From NCBI GenBank assembly GCA_030710605.1, contig CP092881.1, positions 74,229,106 to 74,293,105 of the forward strand: 64,000 nt of DNA, written 5' to 3'. The notes below the pieces were generated by a model, which saw only the letters and a program-made list of their open reading frames with translations, was not told the DNA's origin and searched no databases. Within the stretch, counting starts at the first letter, position 1. Each line of letters begins with the position of its first letter. Both the position numbers and the translations under genes were made by a program. This DNA comes from Cordylochernes scorpioides. Taxonomy: Eukaryota; Arthropoda; Arachnida; Pseudoscorpiones; Chernetidae. Shown one piece after another: positions 23,401 to 31,559 of the stretch.

Positions 23401-25696
23401 TGCCTATTGGTTCAAAAGGTTTAAACATAGCCGGATTTCCAAGGAAGACGACACAAGGTGTGGTCGACCAAAAACTGAGTTCCTAAAAATTTTGAAAAAT
23501 TACAAGCCCTGGTGTTTCAAAATTAGAGAATAACAATCAGAGAAGTGTCCAAAGAAACCGGGTGTCATATAGGATATGCCATTCCATTATCCATCATGAT
23601 CTGGGTCTAAATATTCATTTTAATAAATGCTAGGAGACTTAGTTACCAATTTAATAAAAAATAATACAATTGAAGACTGTGTGCTTCAATAATATTCCAA
23701 ATAAACTTTCCTCCCTAAACTTAGAAATAAAGTATTAACACATTATCTCTTGAGACCCAAGAATGAAAATGCCACAAATTCGACATACCAGCTAATATGA
23801 ACTTGGCAGGGTTGCTGACGAGGGTCTGGCCGCGGTACGAGGCCAGGCACTGGAAGTAAGCGGGATCTTGCACCCCGTGGTTGAGAGAGACTGTCAGCTT
23901 GTGGTGGGCCTGGCGCAGATGCCAGCGCGAGTCCACACTCCCACCAGGGGTCAGGATGGGCTGCCCATTCAACGTCCAGGACACCCGGGAGCTGGCAGGC
24001 TTGGTCTGGCATTTGAAGACTGTCCGCCCAGTGGGTGGATACACATAGCTGGAGATGGGCTCAGCTACAAAAGTGAGGAGCTGGGAGCCTGCTGGACAAC
24101 CCGGATGTTAGGTCCCCACAACAGCTTCCTTCAAGTAAGTCAGTTCATTTGTTGAAATAATGGACATTTTGTAGTAGATTTGAAAAGAGAAATCAATTTC
24201 ATCAAATTTGGATATTTTCCCCCTTCCTACTTTCTACCATGGCATTTAAACTGTGGTGTACATAGATAAAGGAAATAAATTTCTCTAAATTGGAAGTAAC
24301 ATGGATATCCAAGAAGCGATATTGTTAACATTAAAGATAGCTCTCTCAAATTCTATACCAGATATTCCAAGATGTGAGATGGAATAAATGTAGAACCAAC
24401 CACCGTATGTGATCAAACAAAATCAATTGTGAACATCCTTTGTATGAACTTTCCTGCAGATCATGAATTACCAAAATGGCAAATATTCTTTAGTAGAGTA
24501 AAACCTCCATGGAAGATATACTCCAACTCCTACCTCTTCATAAAGGACAGTCCTCATCATTAGTATTCAGTCACTTTCCAGAATGAGGACACTAAGGGAC
24601 ACTGGCTCTACAACTAGATGTCCTTTATAGAGAGTGTTCTACTGTACTGACAGCATAGCTATTGCCTAGTGAATGTTTTGATTATTACAAAAACACAAGG
24701 TAATAAGACCAAATTCAAATAAACGTCACACACTATTTATTTATTTGAATTTGGTCTTATTACCTTGTGTTTATAATCTACTAGCCGAATGACCCGGGCA
24801 ACGCCCGTGTTTTACCCGATTGAATGTTTTGATTCAAATACTATTTGTTACAATTATAAATTGACGCCTTAAATAAATGCATATGTTAGTTAATAACTAT
24901 AGCCTATGTGCTTTATCTGTCTATGTACTGTTGGCTTCCGTAGGCGTCTCTTACTGGGAAAAAGAAAGAGAGGATTCCATTTAGTTATTAACTAATATAT
25001 GCATTTATTTAAGGAGCGACCCGCTCCAACACAATAGTTACAAAAACGAAAAAGCGAGTGGGGGGGGGGGCAAAGGTGGCGTGATCGTAGCCAACCAATA
25101 GGAGGGCGCCATTCCAAAATAAAAGCAAATGGTGACAGAGATGAAAACTGATTAAGATATGAAGAACGCATGACACTCGTAACTGTATATTGAATAATCC
25201 ATTATCATTATTACAAAAATATTTAACAATTAAAAATAGTGGTAAAGATAAATATTTTTCATACATTGACTTTCCATGAAGACTCTACATGTTTAAATTG
25301 AGTATCCTTTAAAGTATAAAAAAAGTATAATATGAAAATTGGGAACGACACATTGCCTCCGAGGATAAGTTTTTTGCTTTTTATTTAAACAATCTCTCTT
25401 AAATAAAAGAAGAAACTTATCCTTGCTGTGTTGTTATATTTCAGAGGATTCTATTTTCCGATAAAATGGAAATATTATAAAAAGTTCTTACTTGAAGTAT
25501 ATAAATTGTTCTAATGTTTAACAATTCTAACACAACTGTAAAATCAGTAACTTAGAAATATCTATTTATAAAAAATAAATGAAGTCTTCAAATTGAGACT
25601 AAAATACTTTAAACATTGAAGGTGGAAGTGTAACTCACCGTGGGCTGGGAGGAGGGCGAGTAGACTGATCAACTCCCACCAGGGGTGAAACTTCAT
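11380..25696 (-). CDS. ihog: Interference hedgehog-like (Ihog/Boi family) Hedgehog co-receptor, 14 exons assembled
   Basis: Exons in order (high to low): 25639-25696, 23789-24064, 22310-22456, 21574-21717, 21344-21517, 19899-20009, 17714-17869, 17530-17664, 17402-17476, 15708-16087, 14790-15009, 14557-14736, 11496-11566, 11380-11446. Every junction is GT-AG and phase-compatible, giving about 731 codons. Architecture: signal peptide, four Ig domains, basic linker, two FN3 domains, TM helix, cytoplasmic tail, as in Ihog/Boi, which bind Hedgehog through FN3-1 and present it with Patched. Family hallmarks in the FN3 pair are HNDGLKIHFFRVQYK, VAVYSNHDN, SAGEY and YEFKLQAF. Five introns are 49-56 bp; the others are 0.15-3 kb and loaded with repeats. 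The 3' end is unresolved: translation either continues after exon 14 or stops at TGA 11354-11356. Whether this is Ihog or its paralogue Boi cannot be decided. Confidence 0.82.
11496..11566 (-). CDS. ihog: Ihog-like exon 13: cytoplasmic tail
   Basis: Acceptor GTGGTTGCAG, donor GTGAGG, 71 bp. Phase 1 fits exon 12 and gives EETNNFELTKINLNINPMAQ, a compact conserved-looking tail motif. Confidence 0.62.
11600..12110. repeat. Fragments of Tigger/pogo-like repeats
   Basis: 11600-11725 (AATTCAACC, TCCCGACCTGCAGCC, TATCAAATAACCAACA) matches the left part of the 26.6-kb element. 11940-12100 (ACACAAGTATCCCTAGTTGC, then AAACTAAAAAAAAATCTTTA) matches 23195-23340. No coding potential. Confidence 0.5.
12338..12757. 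mobile_element. Tc1/mariner-type MITE with a SINE inserted
   Basis: Terminal repeats TACACTCATGGACAAAACTT and, at the right, the complement AAGTTTAGCCTTTGAGTGTA (diverged). Inner sequence (ATCGGGATTCCGACAATAA, ACTGGTGACATCAA) matches the MITE at 19.6 kb in opposite orientation. A 5'-truncated SINE occupies 12374-12591. Confidence 0.7.
12374..12591 (+). mobile_element. SINE, 5'-truncated copy inside a MITE
   Basis: Body from ATGTTCCAATGGCCCC to TACTAGGAATGAGCA plus poly(A). The tRNA-like head is missing. Confidence 0.82.
12757..14550. repeat. 26-bp minisatellite (about 1.8 kb, about 70 units)
   Basis: Unit CAGACAATACACTGTGTGAC followed by TCCAGG (26 bp), interspersed with a 24-bp variant containing CAATGAGTGTACACTCC. 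Variants differ mainly at C/T and C/A sites. The minus strand lacks stops in all three frames because the unit has no stop and 26 is not a multiple of 3. That produces three overlapping ORFs of about 600-680 codons, which I treat as artefacts. It fills the start of the intron after the TM exon of the Ihog-like gene. Confidence 0.95.
14557..14736 (-). CDS. ihog: Ihog-like exon 12: juxtamembrane and TM helix
   Basis: A 53-bp intron separates it from exon 11; acceptor TATTGGCAG restores the frame. Acidic juxtamembrane stretch, then LAGVVSGSLAVVGLVVAWLC (TM), CCSR stop-transfer and donor GTAATT. The intron entered next begins with the 26-bp minisatellite almost at once. Confidence 0.82.
14790..15009 (-). 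CDS. ihog: Ihog-like exon 11: FN3-2
   Basis: Acceptor GTGTTGCAG, donor GTAAAC, 220 bp, phase 0 to 1. Contains VSGFMVYYRAV, SAGEYSQ and LLPGTGYEFKLQAFNDVG. The second FN3 module contacts Patched in Ihog. Confidence 0.85.
15080..15155. repeat. Tigger-like repeat end fragment
   Basis: AACTTTAATTCAACTGAAAT and GTTGAATTAAAGAAGTTGGA match the right end of the element at 27.7 kb. It lies in the intron between exons 10 and 11. Confidence 0.5.
15708..16087 (-). CDS. ihog: Ihog-like exon 10: FN3-1 and start of FN3-2
   Basis: Acceptor GACGTGCAG, donor GTAAGT, 380 bp. FN3-1 spans APTAPEVTQL through GLTAQKNYRFRIVAVYSNHD; the second module starts near LKPSQKPHLTLA and reaches IELSWE. FN3-1 is the Hedgehog-binding domain in Ihog. 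Confidence 0.85.
16165..16335. repeat. Foldback repeat
   Basis: AAGAAGAGATAACAGCGATG near the left and CATTATCTCTTCTTATC at the right are imperfect inverted copies; the inner CAACAGG/CCTGTTG pair also folds. Likely a small MITE in the intron between exons 9 and 10. Confidence 0.55.
16336..17345. repeat. Interspersed repeat, paralogue of 29745-30650
   Basis: Collinear with the 29.7-30.65 kb element: shared AAAGTCTA-type start, GTTACAT, TTTTAACATGTT, GTTTCACTTTGAAA and GTTTGTTATAAG near the end. It lacks the 103-bp MITE present in the other copy, so it serves as an empty site. Confidence 0.65.
17402..17476 (-). CDS. ihog: Ihog-like exon 9: Thr/Pro and strongly basic linker
   Basis: Acceptor ATTGTGCAG, donor GTGTGT, 75 bp, phase 1 to 1. 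Encodes TTTPCPRRHRKRKKHKG between Ig4 and FN3-1. A cluster of nine basic residues next to the heparin-dependent, Hedgehog-binding FN3 domain would fit glycosaminoglycan contact; that role is inferred. Confidence 0.65.
17530..17664 (-). CDS. ihog: Ihog-like exon 8: Ig domain 4, C-terminal half
   Basis: Acceptor GTGTCCAG. Contains LTVEDITEAQSGIYQCFASN. Donor GTGGGT at 17528-17529 is chosen because it restores phase 1 and avoids an in-frame TAG just downstream. A 53-bp intron follows. Confidence 0.75.
17714..17869 (-). CDS. ihog: Ihog-like exon 7: Ig domain 4, N-terminal half
   Basis: Acceptor CTGGGTGCAG is the one that preserves phase 1; donor GTAAAC. Contains ASAMFHCNTRGHPEPVITW. A 49-bp intron follows. 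Confidence 0.8.
18036..18203. repeat. Foldback element with two inverted hammerhead-like cores (copy F2)
   Basis: Left arm ACAAGGTAATAAGACC to CCAGCATCAAAC; right arm GATGATGGCAACAACACTG to GGTCTTATTACC. The arms mirror each other with a short spacer, so the motif (GATGATGG, stem, CCGAAACGTCACAC) occurs once on each strand. Confidence 0.7.
18290..18362. repeat. Tigger-like repeat fragment
   Basis: AATTCAACACAGACTTTAAT and CCATTGGGGTGTGGTATTTT correspond to the right end of the 27.7-kb element. Together with CAGTATAACCTC at 18003 this may be one element interrupted by foldback F2. Confidence 0.45.
19032..19607. repeat. 32-bp minisatellite (18 near-identical units)
   Basis: Unit AGACTCTGTATTTATACTCA followed by TAGACAAAACTT. 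Units are essentially identical. The last unit runs straight into the MITE terminal repeat TACTCATAGACAAAACTTAA, so the array is an amplification of that MITE end. Confidence 0.95.
19589..19797. mobile_element. Tc1/mariner-type MITE
   Basis: Terminal repeats TACTCATAGACAAAACTTAA and the complement TTAAGATTTGTTCATGAGTG. The interior shares TTATTGTCTGAATCCCGATA with the MITE at 12.3-12.8 kb. No ORF. Confidence 0.72.
19899..20009 (-). CDS. ihog: Ihog-like exon 6: Ig domain 3, C-terminal half
   Basis: Acceptor GTGTTCCAG, donor GTCCGT (weak), 111 bp, phase 1 to 1. Contains QSDEGTYSCSAINSAGGS, the D-x-G-x-Y-x-C motif. Confidence 0.82.
20447..20745. repeat. Two-unit tandem duplication (about 170 bp)
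   Basis: TCCACAAATCTT, ATCAATTTTTAAT, GACATGGCAAGT and GACAAAATTTCAGATTTC recur about 170 bp apart with scattered differences; a partial third unit starts near 20770. Non-coding, inside the Ihog-like intron between exons 5 and 6. Confidence 0.7.
20799..20859 (+). mobile_element. SINE, short 3'-end copy with target-site duplication
   Basis: Only the 3' end (CATGATTATCATGGCC to ACTAGGGATAAAC plus poly(A)), flanked by AAGCTTCCA on both sides, consistent with a truncated retrotransposed insertion. Confidence 0.75.
21344..21517 (-). CDS. ihog: Ihog-like exon 5: Ig domain 3, N-terminal half
   Basis: Acceptor GATGACACAG gives a 56-bp intron with a pyrimidine-rich centre and keeps the frame; donor GTAAGT. 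Contains VTLECAAEGNPPPDIRWTRK, with the Ig cysteine and Trp. Confidence 0.8.
21574..21717 (-). CDS. ihog: Ihog-like exon 4: Ig domain 2, C-terminal half
   Basis: Acceptor TTGTTCCAG, donor GTAGGT, 144 bp, phase 1 to 1. Contains LHISKVQAADSGEYRCQGYN, the classical Ig D-x-G-x-Y-x-C motif. Confidence 0.85.
22190..22298 (-). repeat. Foldback element, single arm with hammerhead-like core (copy F3)
   Basis: Minus strand reads CTGATGATGGTAACA, a loop, TGTTACTGAAACGTTACAC. It lies 12 bp inside the intron downstream of Ihog-like exon 3, sense with the transcript. Confidence 0.65.
22310..22456 (-). CDS. ihog: Ihog-like exon 3: Ig domain 2, N-terminal half
   Basis: Acceptor CCTGTGGCAG, donor GTATCT, 147 bp, phase 1 to 1. 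Contains LTVRAGNLAVVPC, the first Ig cysteine, and an NGS sequon. The next ~100 bp of intron is a foldback repeat. Confidence 0.78.
23160..23340. repeat. Pogo-like repeat fragment
   Basis: TAGTAGAACTTCCCTGCAAA and AGGACAACACCTAGTTG resemble the CAGTAGAACCTCC ends of pogo-type MITEs. Same family as 9.25, 11.95, 24.5 and 30.03 kb. Confidence 0.5.
23789..24064 (-). CDS. ihog: Ihog-like exon 2: Ig domain 1
   Basis: Acceptor CTTTTGTAG, donor GTATGT, 276 bp, phase 1 to 1. Contains the Ig cysteine pair (VFKCQ and YFQCLA) and the core Trp in VSWTLNG. One complete Ig domain in one exon. Confidence 0.82.
24497..24645. mobile_element. Pogo-like MITE (about 150 bp)
   Basis: Ends GTAAAACCTCCATGG and the complement GAGTGTTCTACTGTA; inner AAGGACA/TGTCCTTTA pair. 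Length and ends match the small MITE at 30.03 kb. Confidence 0.55.
24691..24772. repeat. Perfect foldback lacking the core (copy F4)
   Basis: ACACAAGGTAATAAGACC at the left, GGTCTTATTACCTTGTGT at the right. The middle retains ACGTCACACACTATTTATTT, but the CTGATGA stem-loop is gone. Confidence 0.75.
24778..25280 (-). mobile_element. Helitron-like 3' end, minus orientation
   Basis: Minus strand ends in a GC hairpin (CACGGGCGTTGCCCGGGTC) and then ATTCGGCTAGTAG, the CTAG terminus typical of Helitrons. A TIR pair (TAAATAAATGCATATGTTAG and its complement) at about 24868-25014 marks a smaller element nested inside. The 5' end is undefined. Confidence 0.5.
25639..25696 (-). CDS. ihog: Ihog-like exon 1: start codon and signal peptide
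   Basis: ATG at 25694-25696 in a good context (GTCACCATGA). It is followed by 19 codons with a hydrophobic core (LISLLALLPAH) and donor GTGAGT, phase 1. A possible 5'-UTR acceptor (GTGGTACAG) lies 10 bases upstream of the ATG, which would leave the adjacent minisatellite in an intron. Confidence 0.72.
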
Positions 25697-25717
25697 GGTG
25701 ACATTCCTGTACCACAC

Positions 25718-26615
25718 AGTGGGCTCTTAGCAGTGGTCTCTTAGCAACCACATTGTCTCTTAGCAACCACATCGTCTCTTAGCAAATACAGTGGTCTCTT
25801 AGTAACCACAGTGTCTCTTAGTAACCACATTGTCTCTTAATAACCACATTGTCTCTTAAGAACCACATCGTCTCTTAGCAAATACAGTGGTCTCTTAGTA
25901 ACCACAGTGTCTCTTAGTAACCACAGTGGTCTCTTAATAACCACAGGGGTCTCTTAGTAACCACATTGTCTCTTAAGAACCACATCGTCTCTTAGCAAAT
26001 ACAGGGGTCTCTTAGTAACCACAGTGTCTCTTAGTAACCACATTGTCTCTTAATAACCACATTGTCTCTTAGTAACCACATTGTCTCTTAAGAACCACAT
26101 CGTCTCTTAGCAAATACAGTGGTCTCTTAGTAACCACAGTGTCTCTTAGTAACCACATTGTCTCTTAGCAACCACATTGTCTCTTAGCAACCACATTGTC
26201 TCTTAGCAACCACATTGTCTCTTAAGAACCACATCGTCTCTTAGCAAATACAGGGGTCTCTTAGTAACCACAGTGGTCTCTTAGTAACCACAGTGTCTCT
26301 TAGTAACCACATTGTCTCTTAGCAACCACATTGTCTCTTAGCAACCACATTGTCTCTTAAGAACCACATCGTCTCTTAGCAAATACAGTGGTCTCTTAGT
26401 AACCACAGTGTCTCTTAGTAACCACATTGTCTCTTAATAACCACATTGTCTCTTAGCAACCACATTGTCTCTTAAGAACCACATCGTCTCTTAGCAAATA
26501 CAGTGGTCTCTTAGTAACCACAGTGTCTCTTAGTAACCACATTGTCTCTTAATAACCACATTGTCTCTTAGCAACCACATTGTCTCTTAAGAACCACATC
26601 GTCTCTTAGCAAATA
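25718..26615. repeat. Minisatellite upstream of Ihog-like start, left part
   Basis: About 19-20 bp units of GTCTCTTAGCAACCACATT with variants (AAGAACC, AATAACC, AAATACA) arranged in a higher-order pattern. It begins about 20 bp upstream of the Ihog-like start codon. The array resumes at 27786. Confidence 0.93.
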
Positions 26616-27785
26616 CAGTATAACCTCGTTAATTCGACACACCCCAATTCGACACTCGGCGATAATTCGACCATGTTCTGATGTCCCGACCTCCAGCCTA
26701 TCAAATAACAAACCGTAATTCGACATATCGATAATACGACACTTCCGATAGTTCGACCATTTTAAAATTCGAATTTCGACAGTCGAATGTTTTTTACTTA
26801 CAACTTTCCGCTAAAAAGCTATTACGGCGGCGATCGGCGGGCGCCGACAGCATCGCGCGCGCGCACTTTTGGTTCCTGTTAGTTTAAGTTTCACTTTTCA
26901 GTGCCATTGCGCAATGTCGCGAGTGTTGTTTTTTATTTTATATTTTTTTTTTTACGCTGGGATTTAGGCTTCATGCCCTAATTAACAATAATATTTTATT
27001 TTTAAATTTCAGCATTAAAATATTTTAGTTATTTTAAAATTTACACAAATAATTTTCTTTTAAATAAATAAATCTTTATAAAATCTGGCCACAATGATTA
27101 TGATAACATTTTATTTCAATATTCCATTTGTGTTATTATAAAAGATTTAAACACAAAATCAATAATACCTGCAGCAGCAGTGGATGACTTTAATACATTA
27201 AAATTTATATATTGAAAGACATTTCAGAAGAAAAAAGACATGCATGTTTTTTTCAAAATGACCGTCTGGAATACATCCTGAATAGGATTTCAGTGCAAAA
27301 ACAGAGACATCTATAAAGGATTTTTTTAAAAGATCTCTTCATGATAATTTTTAAATAATATTTTAAAATTTTATTTTTATATATTTACCATATTTATTTC
27401 CTTTCAACTGCTATATTTTTCAATTAGAATAAAATATTATTTAATATATTATATTTAATATTTTAATGTCTGTAGAGTTAATATTTGATTATATTACTGA
27501 AAAGAAACACATTGCCAGTAAATTTATTTGTTACAATTATTTATGTTTCTAAAATATGTATTAATGCCATTTTGTCCCTGATACTAAAAGTTAATCATGA
27601 AAATAAAATAAAAACACACAATGGTTTCAATAATATCATTAATTTATATTACAAGGCTATTTTAAAAAATATATTATTTTAGCGAGTTAGATGATTACCT
27701 AATCATCTCACCTTAATTCAACACTTCCTTTAATTCAACCGAAAGCTCTGATCCCTTGGGGTGTTGAATTAAAGAGGTTCGACTG
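26616..27785. mobile_element. Tigger/pogo-like DNA element inserted in the minisatellite
   Basis: Ends CAGTATAACCTCGTTAATTC and, inverted, CAGTCGAACCTCTTTAATTC. TA duplication at 26614-26615 and 27786-27787; the array itself supplies the empty site CAAATACAGTGGTCTC. The interior is AT-rich with a CG-rich patch at 26820-26870 and no transposase, so it is non-autonomous. Confidence 0.82.
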
Positions 27786-28606
27786 TACAGTGGTCTCTTA
27801 GCAACCACAGGGGTCTCTTAGTAACCACAATGTCTCTTAGTAACCACATCGTCTCTTAGCAAATACAGTGGTCTCTTAGCAACCACACAGTATCATTGGT
27901 CTCTTAACAACCACACAGTATCATTGGTCTCTTAGCAACCACAGGGTATATCATTGGTCTCTTAGCAACCACATAGTATCATTTGTCTCTTAGCAACCAC
28001 AGGGTATCATTGGTCTCTTAGCAACCACAGAGTATCATTGGTCTCTTAGCAACCACAGGGTATATCATTGGTATCTTAGCAACCACAGGGTATACCATTG
28101 GTCTCTTAGCAACCACTGGGTATATCATTGGTCTCTTAGCAACCACTGGGTATATCATTGGTCTCTTAGCAACCACTGGGTATATCATTGGTCTCTTAGC
28201 AACCACTGGGTATATCATTGGTCTCTTAGCAACCACAGGGTATACCATTGGTCTCTTAGCAACCACTGGGTATATCATTGGTCTCTTAGCAACCACTGGG
28301 TATATCATTGGTCTCTTAGCAACCACAGAGTATCATTGGTCTCTTAGCAACCACTGGGTATACCATTGGTCTCTTAGCAACCACAGAGTATCATTGGTCT
28401 CTTAGCAACCACTGGGTATACCATTGGTCTCTTAGCAACCACTGGGTATATCATTGGTCTCTTAGCAACCACTGGGTATATCATTGGTCTCTTAGCAACC
28501 ACAGAGTATCATTGGTCTCTTAGCAACCACAGGGTATCATTGGTCTCTTAGCAACCACAGGGTACCATTGGTCTCTTAGCAACCACAGGGTACCATTGGT
28601 CTCTTT
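27786..28606. repeat. Minisatellite, right part with 30-bp units
   Basis: The same GTCTCTTAGCAACCAC core, now spaced by GGGTATATCATTG to give about 30-bp units. A 102-codon minus-strand ORF of 10-residue repeats results from the period being a multiple of 3; it is not supported as a gene. Confidence 0.93.
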
Positions 28607-28609
28607 AAT

Positions 28610-29040
28610 TATCAACAGTGTTGAATTATTTGGTCGAAATAATGTATGTTATTTAATAGGCTGGAGACATGAAAACATGGTCCAAGTATTGTGTGTCAAA
28701 TTAATATGGTTATACGGTACCATCTTCTACATGCTGCAAAAGTCAAAACCTGAAGGTTATATAGGGAAATATTATTCCACTTTGTTGCTCTCAGATTGAA
28801 GTATAACAAAATCGATATATCGACATACAGCAACACAATACTGTCTCCTTAAAAGAAAAGACTGCCAAAATCTATGTTCCATTACAAATACCAAACTCTG
28901 GTACTTTACTGAATCCCTTCATTCAAACACCAAATACTGTTGAAACAAACACAAGATTCCGAAATTTCTGAGATTTGAATGCATTTGCAAAACACTTTGG
29001 AATTTTTTTTAACCTAGAAATTAACCCAAGGAGAGGCAGA
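28610..29040. other. Unassigned DNA
   Basis: Short ORFs only (longest 67 codons at 28596-28799, which starts in the minisatellite). Nothing recognisable. Confidence 0.4.
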
Positions 29041-29311
29041 AAGAGCGAGACAATAATTCTGCACTCTCTGCAAATAATGAATAATTATTCAATGATCACA
29101 TTACACAAACTCACAGATGCTTTAAATTAATTAGACATAAACAAATCCTGTGGTCCTGCCAACATTCACGGCTATATGATAAAATACCTACCACAAATAA
29201 ACTGGCATCTTTAATTCCAGCTAAACAAAAGGAAAACTTCCTAATGATTATAAAATAACATGATAACACCTGACATCCCTCATACACCACTAGGGTAAAA
29301 ACTTATGGATA

Positions 29312-30663
29312 CAGTGAAACTCCTCTATAGTGGACCCCAATGGGACTGAACTTTTGGTTCACTATAGCCACAGTTTTGCATTTTTTTTACTTTTCAAAAA
29401 TTTTAGACGGTATATATAAAGGACAGTCATACACACAGAAAAAGGTAGCTACTCAAAGTGGTCACTTTATTTTAATTCCCTAAATTGACCTATTTCTTTA
29501 CATTAATGCTGAATAATAAAATACATCATTTGATGATAATTTCTTTTTATCATTAGCATATATGTACCTCTAAGTATAATTTAAAAATCAAGACAAATTC
29601 TAGGCAAAGCTTTATAAATTATGTATTATATATAAAATATGAAAAATTATTTTAAAATGCTTTAATCATATTATATAATACAAAGTTTAATTGAAAAAAT
29701 GTCTCTAATATCTTGTTGCTTGAAAGCACTCTTTGACTCTTGCCCCTTTCAAACAAAGTTATTTTTCTTCCCTTTCTACATATTCTTTTAAAGTCTAGAT
29801 TTTGTTTTCAACCTGTTGTGCAAACCATTGCTGGCTTGAAATCCTCATAGTTCTTGGCAAAAAAAATAAATTTTGTTGCATCATGGGTCCATTTATTTTG
29901 GAAGATTTTTTTAGCCTTGGTTGAACTAGCTATAGAATGCATGCTAACAAGAGTACTGTCAAGTAAAAGTTTGGGTAGATTCCTCTTGGTAGCAATTTTT
30001 AACAGACTTCTATTTTTATCTTTTATACAGTAGAACCTCCATGAAAGGACACTTTGGGGTAGAGGACACCTCTCTGTAAAGGACAGTTTTGGCTCTGGAA
30101 TTAGGTGTCCTTTACAGGTAGGTTCTACTGTAATATAAAAGTTACATTTTTTTATTTTAACATGTTATGAAAATTTTCCTGTGTTGTTTCACTTTGAAAG
30201 CTTTATAATTTTTTTTTTCTATTAATAGCTTTTTAATGCTTTTCTTTGCTTTTTTTTTTCTTTATTTTATAAGCTATTTGCATTTTTTATATTTCAAATT
30301 TTACGAATGCAAAGATATTCCATTTAATAAAAAGTATAATGTGTGAAAATTCATATAACATGCGGAAAAAATTGAATGTAAATGTAAAAAAATAATGTCA
30401 CTAAGTTATTATTTTGCAATCGTGATCTGTGAGTTGAAACATACTCAAAATTTTGTTATTTTAAAAACCTATTAATTACAATTTTCTTTATAAGCCTGCC
30501 TGGTACTTTAAATAGAAATTATTATAGAATTTTGGAACTTGAAATTTGGTTCGTTATAGGGGAAGTTTGTTATAATGAAAATCCCAAAGTTTATTATAAC
30601 AATGGAATTGGGAATTACCTTAAGTTTGTTATAAGGGAAGGTTATCCCAGCATGGTTTTACTG
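29312..30663. mobile_element. 1.35-kb MITE-like element inserted in the RT remnant
   Basis: Ends CAGTGAAACTCCTCTATAG and the complement GCATGGTTTTACTG, with TA at 29310-29311 and 30664-30665. A paralogue occupies 16336-17345. No ORF. Confidence 0.7.
30028..30130. mobile_element. 103-bp pogo-like MITE nested in the previous element
   Basis: CAGTAGAACCTCCATGAAAG and the complement TTACAGGTAGGTTCTACTG, flanked by TA. The corresponding position of the paralogue at about 16.9 kb lacks it. Confidence 0.8.
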
Positions 30664-31559
30664 TATTTAGACGATTAGATTATTTCTTCATCAAAGAAAA
30701 CCATCTACCTGAATACCAAGCAGCACCCCTCAACTGGTCAATTATTTTATTTTACCATAACTTTCAATCAACTAAACCCACTATTGCAGCATTCATAGAT
30801 TTTAGTTCTGCATTTAATAAGGTTTGAAAACTCCTGACTAAACTAAAATTGGCATAAATGGAAAAATCTATAGTTGGGTTCCTGACTTCTAAACAATACT
30901 CCAGAATACACTGCCCAAACCTAAACAAAGCTTGCCACAAGGCAGAATTTCTCTCTCTACCTTGATAGGGTTTAATAAACTATCATAAAAATTCTGGTTT
31001 TAATAAGATCATGTTTGACTTGATCTTATTTACAGCACAACACGTTGCCTGAAACTGCCAAGATTCACCAATTAAAATCAACCCCTGTAAGTCTGAAATG
31101 TGTGCTTTCACCATAAACAACCAAACAAGACATGTTCCATGGAGGGCTGGAATCCCATTGATATGGAGGCCCCACTTGTGTCTACAGCTCTCAAATGGCC
31201 CTGAAAAAATTGCTCTGAATTGAGACAAACTTCACAGAGGCACCTTTCAGTGATATTATTATTGCAAATGGTATTTAAAAATATTATTTTAATCTTAGTC
31301 AAAATATACAATGGGAAGAAAGTGAATATATTTTGAAAATAAAGAAAAAGGCTAAAAATGTTTATTTTTAAATCATTATTTATTTATTTTATTTATTTAT
31401 CAATACACGCTATATTCATAATTCGGATATTTGCGTGTGAAATATATTAATTTAAATGAAAGAAAAAGTAGTTTAAAGAGATATATACATATTTACATAT
31501 CAGTATGCAAATTGATTACATTAGTAGTCACTTATTTAGTTAAGTACATTCTGCAGAAT

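Larger units (their letters stand above)
29100..30960 (+). pseudogene. Non-LTR reverse transcriptase remnant, split by a MITE
   Basis: 29130-29310 encodes NKSCGPANIHGYMIKYLP, the RT finger region. After the MITE, 30664-30960 continues with NHLPEYQAA and AFIDFSSAFNKV (first catalytic Asp). Several stops and frame changes; no complete domain. Confidence 0.62.

Noticed and set aside
28018-28326. 102-codon ORF of 10-residue repeats
   Set aside because: It is the 30-bp minisatellite read in one frame; no start context, conservation or flanking gene structure.
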